A DNA stretch of 64,000 nucleotides from Macquaria australasica. Its lineage: Eukaryota; Chordata; Actinopteri; Centrarchiformes; Percichthyidae. A program made the translations under genes and the position numbers. The stretch's first letter is position 1; every line of letters starts with the position of its first letter. The stretch is taken from NCBI GenBank assembly GCA_005408345.1, contig SEMN01000225.1, positions 1 to 64,000 on the forward strand, written 5' to 3'. The notes beneath the pieces were generated by a model, which was not told the origin of the DNA, did not search any database, and saw nothing but the letters and a program-made list of their open reading frames with translations. Shown here in pieces: positions 12,377 through 25,068 of this stretch.

Positions 12377-14079
12377 GTGAGTTACGCAATTACACACACA
12401 AGCACACGCACACAAACACAAAGGTGGCCAAGCATAACCGTGCATAAACACTGGAGGCTTGCACAAGAAGCAGTATACACAAACGCACACACACACACAC
12501 ACACACATGCAACACATTTGCGTAATAATCAATCTGCAAGTCAGGATTTGAGAGTGCAGGGACAGATTCACGAACAAGGACAGAATCAAGAGTGTAGTAG
12601 ATGTTTTGAGCCTGTAAACTGTGTCACTAGATTCCAACTAGCTGCAGGGTTTTCTTTATTTGCTGCCCTTAGACCAGATCAAACGACACTGAATTTGCAT
12701 GAACCTGTTAAAACCAGTCCTCTAAGTAACATCAGGCTACTTCCCTGAGCACTCCACTGGGTTTGTCATTAAATAAATTGACCCTAAATGTCCCGTAAAA
12801 GCCTTTTAACTAGAAATTGGTAGCAAGCACTCGCTTAAATTCTTAAGTGTTCAGAATCTGTCAAACAGCTGAAGAGAGTGAGATCAGATTTTAATATGAG
12901 TGAATGCAAATGATACTTTTTTTTTTGTAACCAAAGCGTGTTCCCTTTCTTCACGTGTACACTTTATTACTTTGCTAGCAGATTGAATATATTTTGTGCT
13001 TAACAACTTCCATAACACACATGCATGTGAATGCCGTACGCACAAATCCAGGCACGCAATATACTTGCAAGCAAAGACACACAGTGGTTCTAGACCCACA
13101 TGCACACATGTTAACAGACATCCTATGCACACACATAGATGCATACAGAATATGACCATACTGGGCACAGAAACTCACACAGTTACACACATACACTGAT
13201 GCATGCACACACCCTGTAATTTGATTAAACATGTTACAGAACATAGCCTGCTGGTTTTGGTCTGACATTTTCATCACACTACATCTCCTGCTGGTTTTTA
13301 ATGCCATCCTTCTGCCACAGCTTCTGTTGTCCATCAGTAGGAACAGGGCACATTTCCCTCTGTGCGTGTGTGTGACTATGTGCGTGAGTGTCAAAGTGTG
13401 TGCAATGTCCTTTAGCAGCAGAGATGAGATACGTTTCACCTACTTTAATGCATCAACACACCTGTAAAGCATTGCTCTGAGCAGCACCTGTTTTCTGGTC
13501 GAAGGTCTTTTCTTTCTCAGCCCTCATTCATTGAATTCCTCCATTCTCTTTATATCTCCTGCATCATACATCTGATCTGAGTGGAAACTGATCCAGTGCC
13601 AGAGTACAAGAAGATGGGAAATACCTTAATGTCTGATATTCAGGCACTAATCTTCAAATTTAAACTGAATTTAAAATGAAAACAGTTGTAATGTTTATTG
13701 GAGGAGGGCATTGCAGCTAAGATGAATAGAGATATTCTACTTAGATGCATACAGATGAAACTGTAATGTACTGGCGTGGGAAACTGGGTCATTGCACAGC
13801 AGTGCAGACTAGGATATGCATAAGGAATAGGCATGAGATGGAATATTACTGTGTGGAATTTCATAATAAAACATAGTAGCATAAGACAAACCCATTCATT
13901 TTATGTATTGCAATGTTAGTTTAGAATTAAAAGTTCTCTAAGTTTGAAGTTTTTATTTTTGTTTAATATTTTAATGACATGATTTGACTTGAATATTTCA
14001 TGAATAAATTCAAATGCTGCATGTAGTCGGCAACATTCTGTGTGAATATCACACCAAGTGCAACTCACAATTCTTTTTG

Positions 14080-14402
14080 TTATCGATTAATCTGCCAATA
14101 TTGTTTAGAGATCAGTGCCGGTCACAATTTCCCAGAGTCCAAGGTAACATATTTAAATTGCTTGTTTTGTCCAACCAACAGTCCAAACCCGAAGATATTA
14201 GTTTACTATCATAGTCTAAGAAGTGCAAGTCTAAGAAAGCTAAGAAATACTTTTCTTACTATTCAAGAAGCTGGAAAGTTGGAGAGTTTTTGGCATTTTT
14301 GCTTAGAAAATCTCCTTAAACGGTTAATCGATTATCAAAATAGTTGCCAAAAACTTTTCTGTTGAGCGACTAACAGAATGATCGACTAATCATTTCAGCT
14401 CT
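14080..14402 (+). repeat. Dispersed repeat copy (CGATTAATC type)
   Basis: Contains TATCGATTAATCTGCC, CTTGTTTTGTCCAACC, AGTTTACTATCATAGTC, AAGAAGCTGGAAAG, GGTTAATCGATTATCAAAAT and ends GACTAATCATTTCAGCTCTA. It is a second copy of the family at 4.8 kb and lies about 220 nt before the hAT element. Confidence 0.55.
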
Positions 14403-14626
14403 AATCATGAAAATATTGTATCATGAGGCCTGGAAGTACATATTGTATAAGTAGCCGGAGTGTTGGTTAGGATGAGCTGATTGTAATCACTGAACATATT
14501 AACAGTTTGTGGTGGCATGTGAACAGAAATACTGTATGTACGTGCAGAAACATGCACGTGCTAGGCATTTACCTTTTAACATTAAAACAAAGGGTAGGAG
14601 ATAAAGGTCTGTGTTTAAGTCTAGAC

Positions 14627-15440
14627 TGGGAGTCGGCAACCTTTTCTTTGATGTGAGTCACTTTGCAAAGATGAAGACGGCCGGTGTGCCAGTGGCATTT
14701 GTCAACGCGCGTGTAATTTATTTTCAGTTTATGCACTGATCGTTAGTCACACTGTGATTGGAAGTTTGACCTTGTTTATAATAGGCCTATTATTAGCGTA
14801 GGATCCCCTCTCTCAGTCACTCATTCGCCATATTCAAAACCAAGTTGTGATGTAGGCTACTAATAACTGTAAAATGAAAACTGGGCTCACCACGCAGTGT
14901 GATCCCTCTCCCTGCCCTTTGCTGCTCATGTCTGGTCTGTGTGTTGATACTTTCAGCTGCACACATGCCTCTGAACGGTCTGTTGTCCACCGACTGCGAG
15001 TCGTGGGATGTCACTGATGTCCACACTTTTCATCCACAGCCACACTGAACACCGGTGCATCTGTCAGTGCAACAGTTTGCTGGATGTGTACATTTTCTGT
15101 CATTCCAGTCATGCGCCTCTCAACGGTTCGTGCGGACAGAGGCGAGGCTTTAATCCTGGTTAAGCTCTGTGACTATTTATGCTTTTATTTGCTAACTTCA
15201 CAGTAAGTTAACACAGTTAATTCAAGGAAACATATCCACTCCTGCCCCGTGACAGAATACAAACCATGCAGTATTTCTTTTGTGGTAGATGCACAAGGAG
15301 ATGTGATTAACTCATCATGCTGGTTTAATCTGTTTTATCACCAAGTTAATTTAGCAGCTTGTCATTATAGGACTACACTAATGTAATATTTAACTTTGCG
15401 TGCCCATGCTGGTACCTGTGTTGTAGGTTGCCGACTCCTG
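14627..15440. mobile_element. Non-autonomous hAT-type element, 814 bp
   Basis: Imperfect terminal inverted repeats bound the element: the left end reads TGGGAGTCGGCAACCTTTT, and the right end reads GTAGGTTGCCGACTCCTG. The 14-nt core GGAGTCGGCAACCT is a perfect inverted match to AGGTTGCCGACTCC. The termini resemble the CAGGGGTCGGCAACC ends of hAT transposons. Flanking 8-mers gtctagac (14619-14626) and gactaaac (15441-15448) agree at 6 of 8 positions, as expected of a decayed hAT target duplication. No transposase-like frame is seen, so it should be an internally deleted, old copy. Confidence 0.8.
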
Positions 15441-15969
15441 GACTAAACAAATGTTCTCCTTTGGAAATATATAGACTAAAACAATATATATATATATATG
15501 CAGAGATTTAGCTGAATATGGACACCATGTGAGGGAAGCCTCTTATTACATCTCACATGTAGACTTTGATCCAAGCTCCTGCTAGATTTCAGAGTGTTAT
15601 ATTAATGGAAACTGTTAAGACCAACATCGGTTCAGGCTGTATTTTAGGTCTGTCAGTCTGTATGTCCTGCAACATGCAACTGTAATGTCTCAGTTCGAAA
15701 TCAAGCCAGGGATCATTATCACATATCTTCCTCGTTTCTCTCCCTCAACACATTTCCTGTCACTCTGTAATAACTGTGTAAAAATGTCATAAAAATAATT
15801 TATGGAAAAGGTTGGCACAGGTTCAGTGTGTGTGTGTATCAGAGCATGAACAATATGGAGGCTGACAGAAAACATGGCGCAAGAAATGAACTCTATTTCT
15901 ATGCCTGTATCTACTGGCGTCTGCGTGTATGTTGGCTTACATCTGAGAGTATAGGTGATGGTGTGAGCA

Positions 15970-15972
<3 letters not shown>

Positions 15973-16016
<44 letters not shown>
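15973..16016. repeat. (GT)n microsatellite
   Basis: Uninterrupted GT run of about 44 nt. Confidence 0.95.
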
Positions 16017-16020
<4 letters not shown>

Positions 16021-17244
16021 TAATATTTTTTGATGTTTTGATGTTTCATGTTACGCTATGTTGCCATTTCTCAACAAATTAAAAGAAAATCTCATCTGTA
16101 CGGAAAGCCCCCAGCCATACGGAGACAATGGTAACCTAGGTAACGGCTGGTTGTCGAGCATTTGATATATCCTGGCAACAGTTGTTAAGTCTGCGGAGGA
16201 AGGCTCTGATGAACTGTTTGTTTCTTTCCGAGACGATAATTACAGCTAAGCTGCTTTTTCAGCAGGTCTGTGCTCTCTCCTCCTAATCACCTCACTGTCA
16301 GGAGGGAGACAGGAAGGAATGATGGAGGGAAACAGGTGGAGAGTGGAGTGAGAGGGAGACAGGATGCAGGGAGTTTTTGGCTGGTAAATGGAGGGAGTGC
16401 AGGATGGATGTACTGCTGCATTTACACAGTGAAAACAAAAATCAGAAGATAGGAGTTCCCTACTTGAAAAGAAAGTTGACATCCATTTTCTGGTGGTAGA
16501 TGAAAACTCACACTCGATAAATGACATTTTAATTTCACACAAAACAATGTCATCACATAAGTCATTTTGCAATTGCATGACTGGAAATGCCCTCAAAACA
16601 CTTGATATTTCATTTGCAGTTGACTCTGTAATGCTTGGTTTGCTCTCAGTCGTGAACTCACATGCATCACTCTTCAGCTGCACGTGTGTGAAGTGTGAAA
16701 AAGCTGGTGACAACATCACACGGTGCGAATAGAAAAAATTCACACAGGCTGCTTGATGGCTTCAGATGACTTGTGCTAACACTTCCAAGTTGTTTGTTTG
16801 ACCTGTCAAATCGTTCATAGTCGTTTGTGCATGATGTGAGCACAGAATAGGCAATAGACAATCCCTTCTTGAAGTTTTTTGAGCGTCATCTGTACATAGA
16901 ATCCTGAGCCAAGACAGGTGTGGTTTTAATGCATAAAGTTCTCTGTCTTATTTTTTGTGTGCTATCGAAGTCTATCCCAGACCTATAACTTATCGTTTCA
17001 CTAATACCAATGAACCTCTGACCTATCAAACAATAATATTTCATCCTAAACTTGGTAATCCTTTAAGGATTGTGTTCATATTACGACAAAATACCTTAGT
17101 TTATGTTCAGAAAACCCAACAGGCAACGCATTCTTCAACATTTTATAGGGGAAAAAGCAAACAGAAAATATAATAAAGTGCATGATCTTCATATCACATA
17201 CATGACAACAGTACCAAAACTAGACAACTTGGCAAAGTGGCACG

Positions 17245-17715
17245 GCTCTAGGGGTGGCAATGTCAGCCTGTCAGTCGGTCGTTCGGTCCACAACTTATTG
17301 GATGGATTGCTGTGAAATGTTGTGCAAACATTCTTGGTCCCCAGAGGATGAAGCCTATCGACTTTGGTGATTGCCTGACTTTTCATCTAGCGCCTCCATG
17401 AGGTTGACAGTTTTGTTTCATCACCACCATCAAGTCAAAACAGTTTATCCAATACTTTGATTTCTGACCTGATACCTGCAAAACTCAATGACACTCCCAT
17501 CATCCTTAGCTGCACTTTGTGTTTCGTGCTCATTAGCAAATGTTAGCATGCTAACACACTAAAATAAGATGATGAAAAAGGTATATGGTAAGTATACCTG
17601 CTAAACATCAGCATGTTACATTGTAATTACGAGTATGTTAGCATGCTGGCATTAACATTTAGGTCAAAGCACTGCTGTGCCTAAGTACAGCCTCACAGAG
17701 CTGCTAGCATGGCTG
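17245..17715 (+). repeat. Palindrome-family dispersed repeat
   Basis: Contains CAACTTATTGGATGGATTG, GATGAAGCCTATCGACTTTG, ATGTTAGCATGCTAACAC, GTATACCTGCTAAACATCAG and GCCTAAGTACAGCCTCACAG. These occur in the same order as in the copy before exon A. Confidence 0.75.
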
Positions 17716-19577
17716 TAAACTGTTACTGTAGTTTTTGCAATCTTTCCTGTCAGTAGTAATAACATCGACTCACCAAGGTCATTTCTGAGATCTGGAAGTG
17801 TGGTGACATCGCCAAAAAGTAGTCTAAGAGGACACAGGAGGTCTGAGGACCATATCGTTTTCAGACCAACTTCCTGCTTTAATTATCACTTATACTTTAT
17901 GTATTTTTGTGTGCAGTTATTTTTCTGTGCAACAAGGAATTATTGCAGATATTTCAGGTGTGCTCACTTGTGGCTTAACCTCCAAATAAAGTGGTTTAGC
18001 TACTCTGGCTAAACTGTTAGCTTGTTTAAAACATGTCTGCTCTTTTCCTGGCCTGTCGAACTTCATTGCAGTGATGTTGTCGACATGTTCCCACGTCTCA
18101 GTAATGTCTCCTGTGACTACAATGTTCTCATAACTGATAGAAATGATGGACAAAATGACAAACATCAGGCAAAAGTTATATTAACTGGAGTTATCCTTTA
18201 CTGTGCCAGACGACTTCACAAGCCTAACAAACCAAGTGCAGTCAGCATAATGAATCTGGCACTCTTATTGCTCTGCAGCCTAGTTTGTTATCTGTTTTTT
18301 TCAGCTGTGTCTGTGAATGCATGTATAGCCAAAAGTAACTTTTTTATTGTTCTAGGTCAGTTCCCTGATTGAAGCCGCAGACTGAAACCCAGAAATATAA
18401 TTTGACTTGACACTTCTTATCACAGGTTATAAAATGAAAAATATTCTGCTACAGAGTTACAGTACGAAAAATTTATTTTTATTCGACTGCAGTTCCATTT
18501 ATCTCACAGATTTTCAAATTAAGCAAGACAGAGTTTTGAACCAAGTCTAAATAAGTCAAATAAATCTATTCATAGGGACACTCCGCTTAGGGAAAATGTT
18601 AAAAACAAGTCTATTTCATATCAAAGAACTGAATGTACCCAAGTGTAAGTAAACTAACTTACATTTTTAGACTCAGTTCTAGATTGAACGACTTGTTAAA
18701 AGAGTGTTTTCATTTATTTATATATTTATTTATTGATTGGTGCAGTGGAGCCCCAGTCGATAGCCGAAGGAGTCTAAATAGCAGAGTGTACCAGCACTTA
18801 CTGTAGCAGACCGGGTATCCTATCCGTAGTCCATCGATCTGACTTAACACTCTCTCTGTGGCTGGATTCCTCCTGGAGAGAGTGAAAGCATAACTGAGGA
18901 GGAAGAGGGGGAGTGAGGAGGGAACAGGAGGATGGGCGATAGATTGACAGAGAAAGGCAGACAGACAGTGGAAGAGAAGCTGAGGCACTCGGGTCGATTG
19001 CTTCATTGGACTCCCTCTATATTTAATCAGGTCGGATGTTTCAGGACAGACATCACGGTTGAAAATACTCATTTTGGTTTTAACTGTCAGTTTGGATAAT
19101 GACATTTTGCTGCTGTATATTTCATTAGCTATAAAAAAAAAAAAAGTGATCAAATAGGTAATTTATTGTAAGTTGCCCATAGCAATGTACTTAAAAAGAG
19201 TCTAAACCTGGCTACAAAAAGAAAATTCTGAATTTTGAGATAAAAACCTTAAATCATCCCCTTGCAGTACACTGCTATAATTGCTGCCATTGCAAGATCA
19301 GCATACTTGCAATACATGCGATCATTACCTTTATCCAGTGCCTCTTAGACACTGTATATCATACCTCGGTATGAGCAACAGAATAGAACGTGTCTGTGAA
19401 AGTTCGACCCTTTGTGGCTTCATTATAATAATGCAACTTATACCTTTGACCCCTCATGACAAGAGTTGTGAGCCATTCAAATCATTCATTTGAAGGAATT
19501 CTAGGGCCCTGAAGAGGTGAAATGATGCAGCATTTCCCAAGAAAAAAGCAAAGATTTAGAGAAAAGTAAGTTTACAG

Positions 19578-19760
19578 CCATGCTAGCGGCTCTGTGAGGC
19601 TGCACCTAAATGCTTTTTTTTAGCAGGCGTAATGTTCAACATGTTCACCATCTTAGTTTTGTATGTTAGCATGCTAACATTAGCTAGCATTCAAATGTAC
19701 TAAACACAAAGTAGAGCTGAGGCAGATGGGGAGGTCTTTAGTTTTGCAGTTTTTTGACCA
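19578..19760 (-). repeat. Palindrome-family dispersed repeat, inverted
   Basis: Reads CAGCCATGCTAGCGGCTCTG, then the perfect palindrome (19663-19680) and AAACACAAAGTAGAGCTGAG, the reverse complement of the core of the + copies. Confidence 0.7.
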
Positions 19761-21173
19761 TAAACCACAATTTTCTCTTTTCTCTGGACCTCTTTTGGGG
19801 TTTCAGAACCCTGTGTTGGGAACCACTGCAATGAAATAGCATAAAATGTCTAATCAAAGCACTCTGTTTAGCATTTTATTTATTTATTTAGATCACAGGG
19901 CGCCCCTTTGTTTAACATTTTAATATCAGTACATTCTGTAGAAGCTAATAATGTAATAATACATCATGAAAATCTTCATGGGTATGTGTATTTTGTAAGC
20001 TTTTTTATGTTTTACACAGTATTCAACAGTATTTGCATAAATTTACACCATGGCCATAAGGAACCCTTGACTCTGATTGGCTGCAGGATGTACATTACTT
20101 TCAGGTAGTGTCCTAATTATGGTGTTAAAAATCAGTCAACCTGCAATGTGCTTGTTTTCTCCAATAAAGTAAGTTTATAGGAAGTTTGGTCTTACTGGCA
20201 AAAAGTGGAGACTATATGTTGCACCCATCATCTTAACCGTGGTCACAGTTATTTAAAGTAATTATATGAAGGTATCACCATTCATTTTACCATGATATAT
20301 TGATATTTAAAATGCAAGCTTAGCACCTTTAACTGTCTTCAAATATTCAACACATCCTCTTGGATTTCAGACCTGTGATTGAGTCACGCCAAAGGAGGTG
20401 AGAGAGAAGGACTGAACCTAATCCTGAGCGTCTTCTCCTTTCCTCTCTATATGATTTATTGATGACACTTTGGATGGGCTCCAGCCCAGTTTAGGGGACA
20501 GCGGAGGGAGGAAAGAGTGTGAGGATGGCGGAGGAAAGGCGAGGGTGGTAGAGATGTCAAGAGGAAGGGGGAGAGAAAACAAGAAGGGAGGATAGAGAGG
20601 CAGGTAGAGAGAGAACTGAATGTAGTTTTTTTTTTAACCTCAATTAAAGTTTTAGTTAAACATTTTAGGAAATACGCTCATTTGCTTTCTTTCCGTGAGC
20701 GCTTTGAGGAGCTCAAAATCAATCGAATGTCAATTCAAAGGCAGCATTAGTTTGAATGTAATGTAGTGTGGGAGTTAGAGGGATTGCACCACACTGCAGA
20801 GTTAAAATAGAACTTAAAATGTTCTTTTTATCTATACTGGGAGCACATTGCCTTTACATCTCTTGAATTAGACAAGGGCACAACTGTAATGTTATGCTGC
20901 ATTCACTTGGATTGGGGAATTGCGGCAAGCGCCTTACTTTAACTTGTTCAGGTGTTGACTTTGGCAGAATCTTTTATGCCAATATGGAGACTTGTGGTGA
21001 TGTTACATCTCACTCTCGGACAGATAGCAAATAAGTGCATTTGAATGTTGATCTATTCCTTTAATTTAAATGCAGAGTCAACTAGAGAGAGAAAGAGAGA
21101 GAGAGGACACAGACAAGGATACAGCATCCACGAACAATGATGGCCATTAAACAAACTGTCCACTGTCAGGAGT

Positions 21174-21197
21174 CCTCCCTCCCTCCCTCCCTCCCTC
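21174..21197. repeat. (TCCC)n microsatellite
   Basis: About six TCCC units; a GGGA-type run in the opposite sense is near 21340-21360. Confidence 0.9.
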
Positions 21198-22750
21198 TGT
21201 GAGCTCACACTGCACAGCATCAGGACTGGACTGCTGTATTTTCTTGTCCTGGGTGTCCTTATCAACCTGGGTTCTCCTCCATTAGCTAGATTATCTCCCC
21301 ACTACAAGAGGGTCAGCAGATCGACCATAGATTATCAGTCAGAGGGAAGGAGGGAGGGAGCGTGGGAGGAAGGGAAAGATAAAGATGAAAAAGGCTGAGC
21401 GGAAGAATGTTTTAAAGCTTCACGAGGATGCATTTGCATGCAAAATGGTGCCTCTATTATCAAGCAAAATTATGTGGTAATAGAGAAGAGCCTCCTGCAG
21501 CCTCTGTTGACTCACCCTGTGTTCCCAAATGAAATCCTGCTTTCATTAATCACTGGTGGGAAACCCTCTCCGTGCACAGAAAGTGAATATGCTTAGAGTG
21601 CAAACGTTCATCCACAGAATGGACTCATAAATGGCCATAGGGAACACTTGACTCTTACTGGCTGGAGGATAGCATCTTTCAGTTAGCATCCTCATTATGG
21701 TATTTAATTATTATAAAAGCTGGAAGAATAATTTCAGATGTAGCTTCTCTTACTTGTTGTTGCAGAAAAGTATCACTAACACTAAGGTTGACATTGATAG
21801 TTCATATTTAAAAAAGCACTTTGCTAAATAAAAAGTTGTTGTATTTTGATTGATTCCAAGTGGCAAAGGTATCAGCGGGATACCAAGTCCTGCAGTTATC
21901 AAAAGATAACACGAAGTCCCTCAGGCATTAGCACATTGACAAGAAAATTGGTTTGTTGAGTTTGGTTTTGTTGACCTGGGAACAGTTGGTTTGAATTGGA
22001 TTATTTTATATGCAGGAAATACCCAGTGACTGTCACATTTTGCAAGCACTTTTGTAGACAGCTTGCTGTGATTACTAAATAATGAGTTTCCTGGAGGGAA
22101 TGACAATAAGCACAAAACTTTATTACTGTTATGTATAATTAAATATGTGCTGCTTCTGCAGATGTCTTTTGTTTTTACTAGTTCCATCAGACCTTTAACA
22201 GAAAGTGGAAGAGGATGCAACAATGGGGTCTAGTAGTTAGATTTCCCATTAGGACATGCCAACTCTCAAACACTCTTAATGCAGTTCTGTAGCTAAGACC
22301 TCTGACTTTTCTGCTCATGGGCAAGAAGAAGGAGAATTCCCTCACAGTGTCTGATTGTTACAAGAGAAAGAGGGATATTCAGTAATCAACCGTGACTGTG
22401 AAGAATAAGTTGGTTAACATTTGGGTTAGATAAGCAGCAGAGTGGGTTGATGGCAGAAAGTGTTGCTGATGAAAGGGTTTCAATCTGATTCAGCATGAAA
22501 ACACTCCATCTGTCTGTTTTCTGTGGTTTTTCCTCTCTCCACTTCTCCCTAATGATACTACATGCACTTGCTTTGATGTGATCAGACTCTCATCATTATT
22601 AGCCGTTGTTCATGCACTGACATGAATTGTACGTATTGTTCAAATGTGTGTTGGTATGAGTTGCTTCCATGGTACACTTACTGTAGCGTTTGCACTTCAA
22701 CAATATACTGCGTACACATACACATACACCACACTAATAAACCACATCCT

Positions 22751-22752
<2 letters not shown>

Positions 22753-22785
<33 letters not shown>
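22753..22785. repeat. (AC)n microsatellite
   Basis: Uninterrupted AC run of about 33 nt. Confidence 0.93.
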
Positions 22786-22790
<5 letters not shown>

Positions 22791-23769
22791 CCAAAGAGCT
22801 ATCCATCACTCACATTTGCTGAGGAACATGTAGTGTGACAGCTTGCCTGTCACTGATGTGGAGGCGAATAGAATGGAAACAATATGTGTCTAAAGGAATA
22901 TCAGAGGAGAGGACAGATGACTGGTTAGTTCATAATAACTGATAAATGACAAGACAGAATATGATGGAGGAATGTGCTGCTGCAGTGGTAAGGCGGTATA
23001 ATCCAGTAATCTAATAATGAAGTCATTATCTATGTCTATAACAATAACGTTGAAGCAACTCTTCGACTGGGGATCAATCACCTGGTGTGACCACTGAAGA
23101 TAAAAATGAACGCAGCTCTGACACAACAGTTTGATACCACAAAACGTCAAATAACAGCTACAGCACCTGAATGTGTTTACTCACTGTTTATGAATATGAC
23201 TCAGTATTTCACGGACGAATGATTTCACTCCAGGGTGTTAGTGTTTTGTATGCAAATGTTTAATATGGTCGGATAGCCCCAAAAGAAATTTCAAAATGAG
23301 ATCTACTTGTCTACGGAAACAATCTTTCTTTCTTTTTTTTTCTTCAAACAACAAATATAATTTCTCACTATGGTTGGCCCATTTTGAAATTAAGTGCGAG
23401 GACAAAAATACAGCATAAAAAATTGTAAAATTATAAAACAATATTAGTACAAGGTATGAATTTTAAGATGAGGTTATAGAAACTACATAGCAAATAAATA
23501 GCTTGTTGTACTTTAAAATATCATTTTCATGATAAAAGTGTAGTTTGTGGGTGTTTCTTCTGCTCCAAGCTTTATTCTATGGTAGGCTAAACACATCCTG
23601 GACACACATGTACGCACATAGTTTAAAACTATTATTTATATAGTTATTTTTCTGGCCGCTCGAGGGCAGAACTCCACAACAAGGTAAAAAATCACACACA
23701 TTTCGGCTTTGGTATGGCTAATGTGTTAGTATTCTATTTCCTGTTTACACAGGCAATAGCAGACACGGA

Positions 23770-23990
23770 GCAACATTCATTTGATGTCGTGTTTCTGGCA
23801 ACCTGGTGAATGTAAGTCTAATATTCACTCTCCGTTTTGCTCTGTTTTGGTCTACAACCAGGCCCTCTGAGTAATATCTGCCTCTGTAGCTGCTAAATGC
23901 TCCACCATGTTCACCAGCTACTTGCTAACTTTGTTTGTCTGCCCGTTAGTGCTTGGCAGCTACAGTCAGTGGGTTTATTAGAGAAAAGCT
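23770..23990 (-). repeat. Dispersed repeat, inverted (CAGGCAGCTGTTTTCAG family)
   Basis: AAGTCTAATATTCACTCTCC and AGCTGCTAAATGCTCCACCA are inverted matches to TATTTAGCAGCTAAAGAGAG and GTGAATATTGGACTTA in the 53.7-kb copy. Confidence 0.45.
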
Positions 23991-25034
23991 TCCTGCTGTG
24001 GCCTGAACCGCCGTTGAGAGCCATTGCAGGCTGAAAAAACGAAAGCAATGCACTAAAAGAAGCTAAAAGAACTGCAGAATTTCTGTTGTTTTGTCACCAC
24101 GACCCCTTTCACATTAAGCACATTTATTGTTAATGTAAAAAGAATGCAGCTTTAGAAAACATGTTCATGAAAAAAAGTTTATTTTTGAACTCTTAAATTG
24201 TTGGAAGATTTCTTTTCAGCTTTGATAAAGCTAGGCTAGCAACGTCTCCCTGCTTCTAGTCTTAACGCTGTGCTAGGCTAAACACATCTTGGCCCTGTCT
24301 CTGTACTTCAAATTCACACCTATCCTTTTACTCAACCAGATCAAACAATAAAAATAGCCATGTAATTATCAGCATTCTACATGGAAGGATCAACGGGTAT
24401 AGCAATGGACGTGCATGATTATGTCTGTTTTAGACATATTTTGCCGATAACCCAAGCCTTTTGTCAGCTTGCTGCTCAGTGAGAATGCCGCAGCTCCCAT
24501 CAGTTATCCAGCAAATCTGTTTCCAACATTATTTATCACATAATTTCTTCACTGTTAAAACAAACTCCCCAGTCTCAAATCGAGCTTGAAAACTGAGGCG
24601 GCTCCATCAAAAATGTGTCAATTCCATTCATCTTTTCTCATTCTTTTCATCATGATTTGCATAAAAATACAGAGATGGAAACCAAGCCAGGGGAATGATG
24701 AAACAATATGCACTCGTGAGGTTCCTTTTATATCTGCCTCACCATTGATTTCACTCGAATTTAGCCTTTTGATCCATCTATCAGTCATCCATTCCTTCTT
24801 ATTCATCCGTCAGATATAGGACTGGTGGCTAACATGATCACAGTGCAGTAGCTGCAGGAATACAGATGGGTGGACTGACTGAGGCGGACAGACAGATGAG
24901 ATAGATACAGACAGAAAGGCAGATAAATAAAGGTTAGGTGAGGACAGGACGGGTTAAACATTGGACACTGTTCTACATTCCTGAGCTGCCTTGCATACTT
25001 TTCCTATTATAGGTCTTTCTGGGTGGCATTGTAT

Positions 25035-25037
<3 letters not shown>

Positions 25038-25064
<27 letters not shown>
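25038..25064. repeat. (GT)n microsatellite
   Basis: GT run followed by GTGTTT units; another GT run is at about 25243-25264. Confidence 0.93.

Positions 25065-25068
<4 letters not shown>

Noticed and set aside
16246..16743. 165-codon open frame on the - strand
   Set aside because: No domain recognised, composition like intron, no supporting splice sites; length is within chance expectation.
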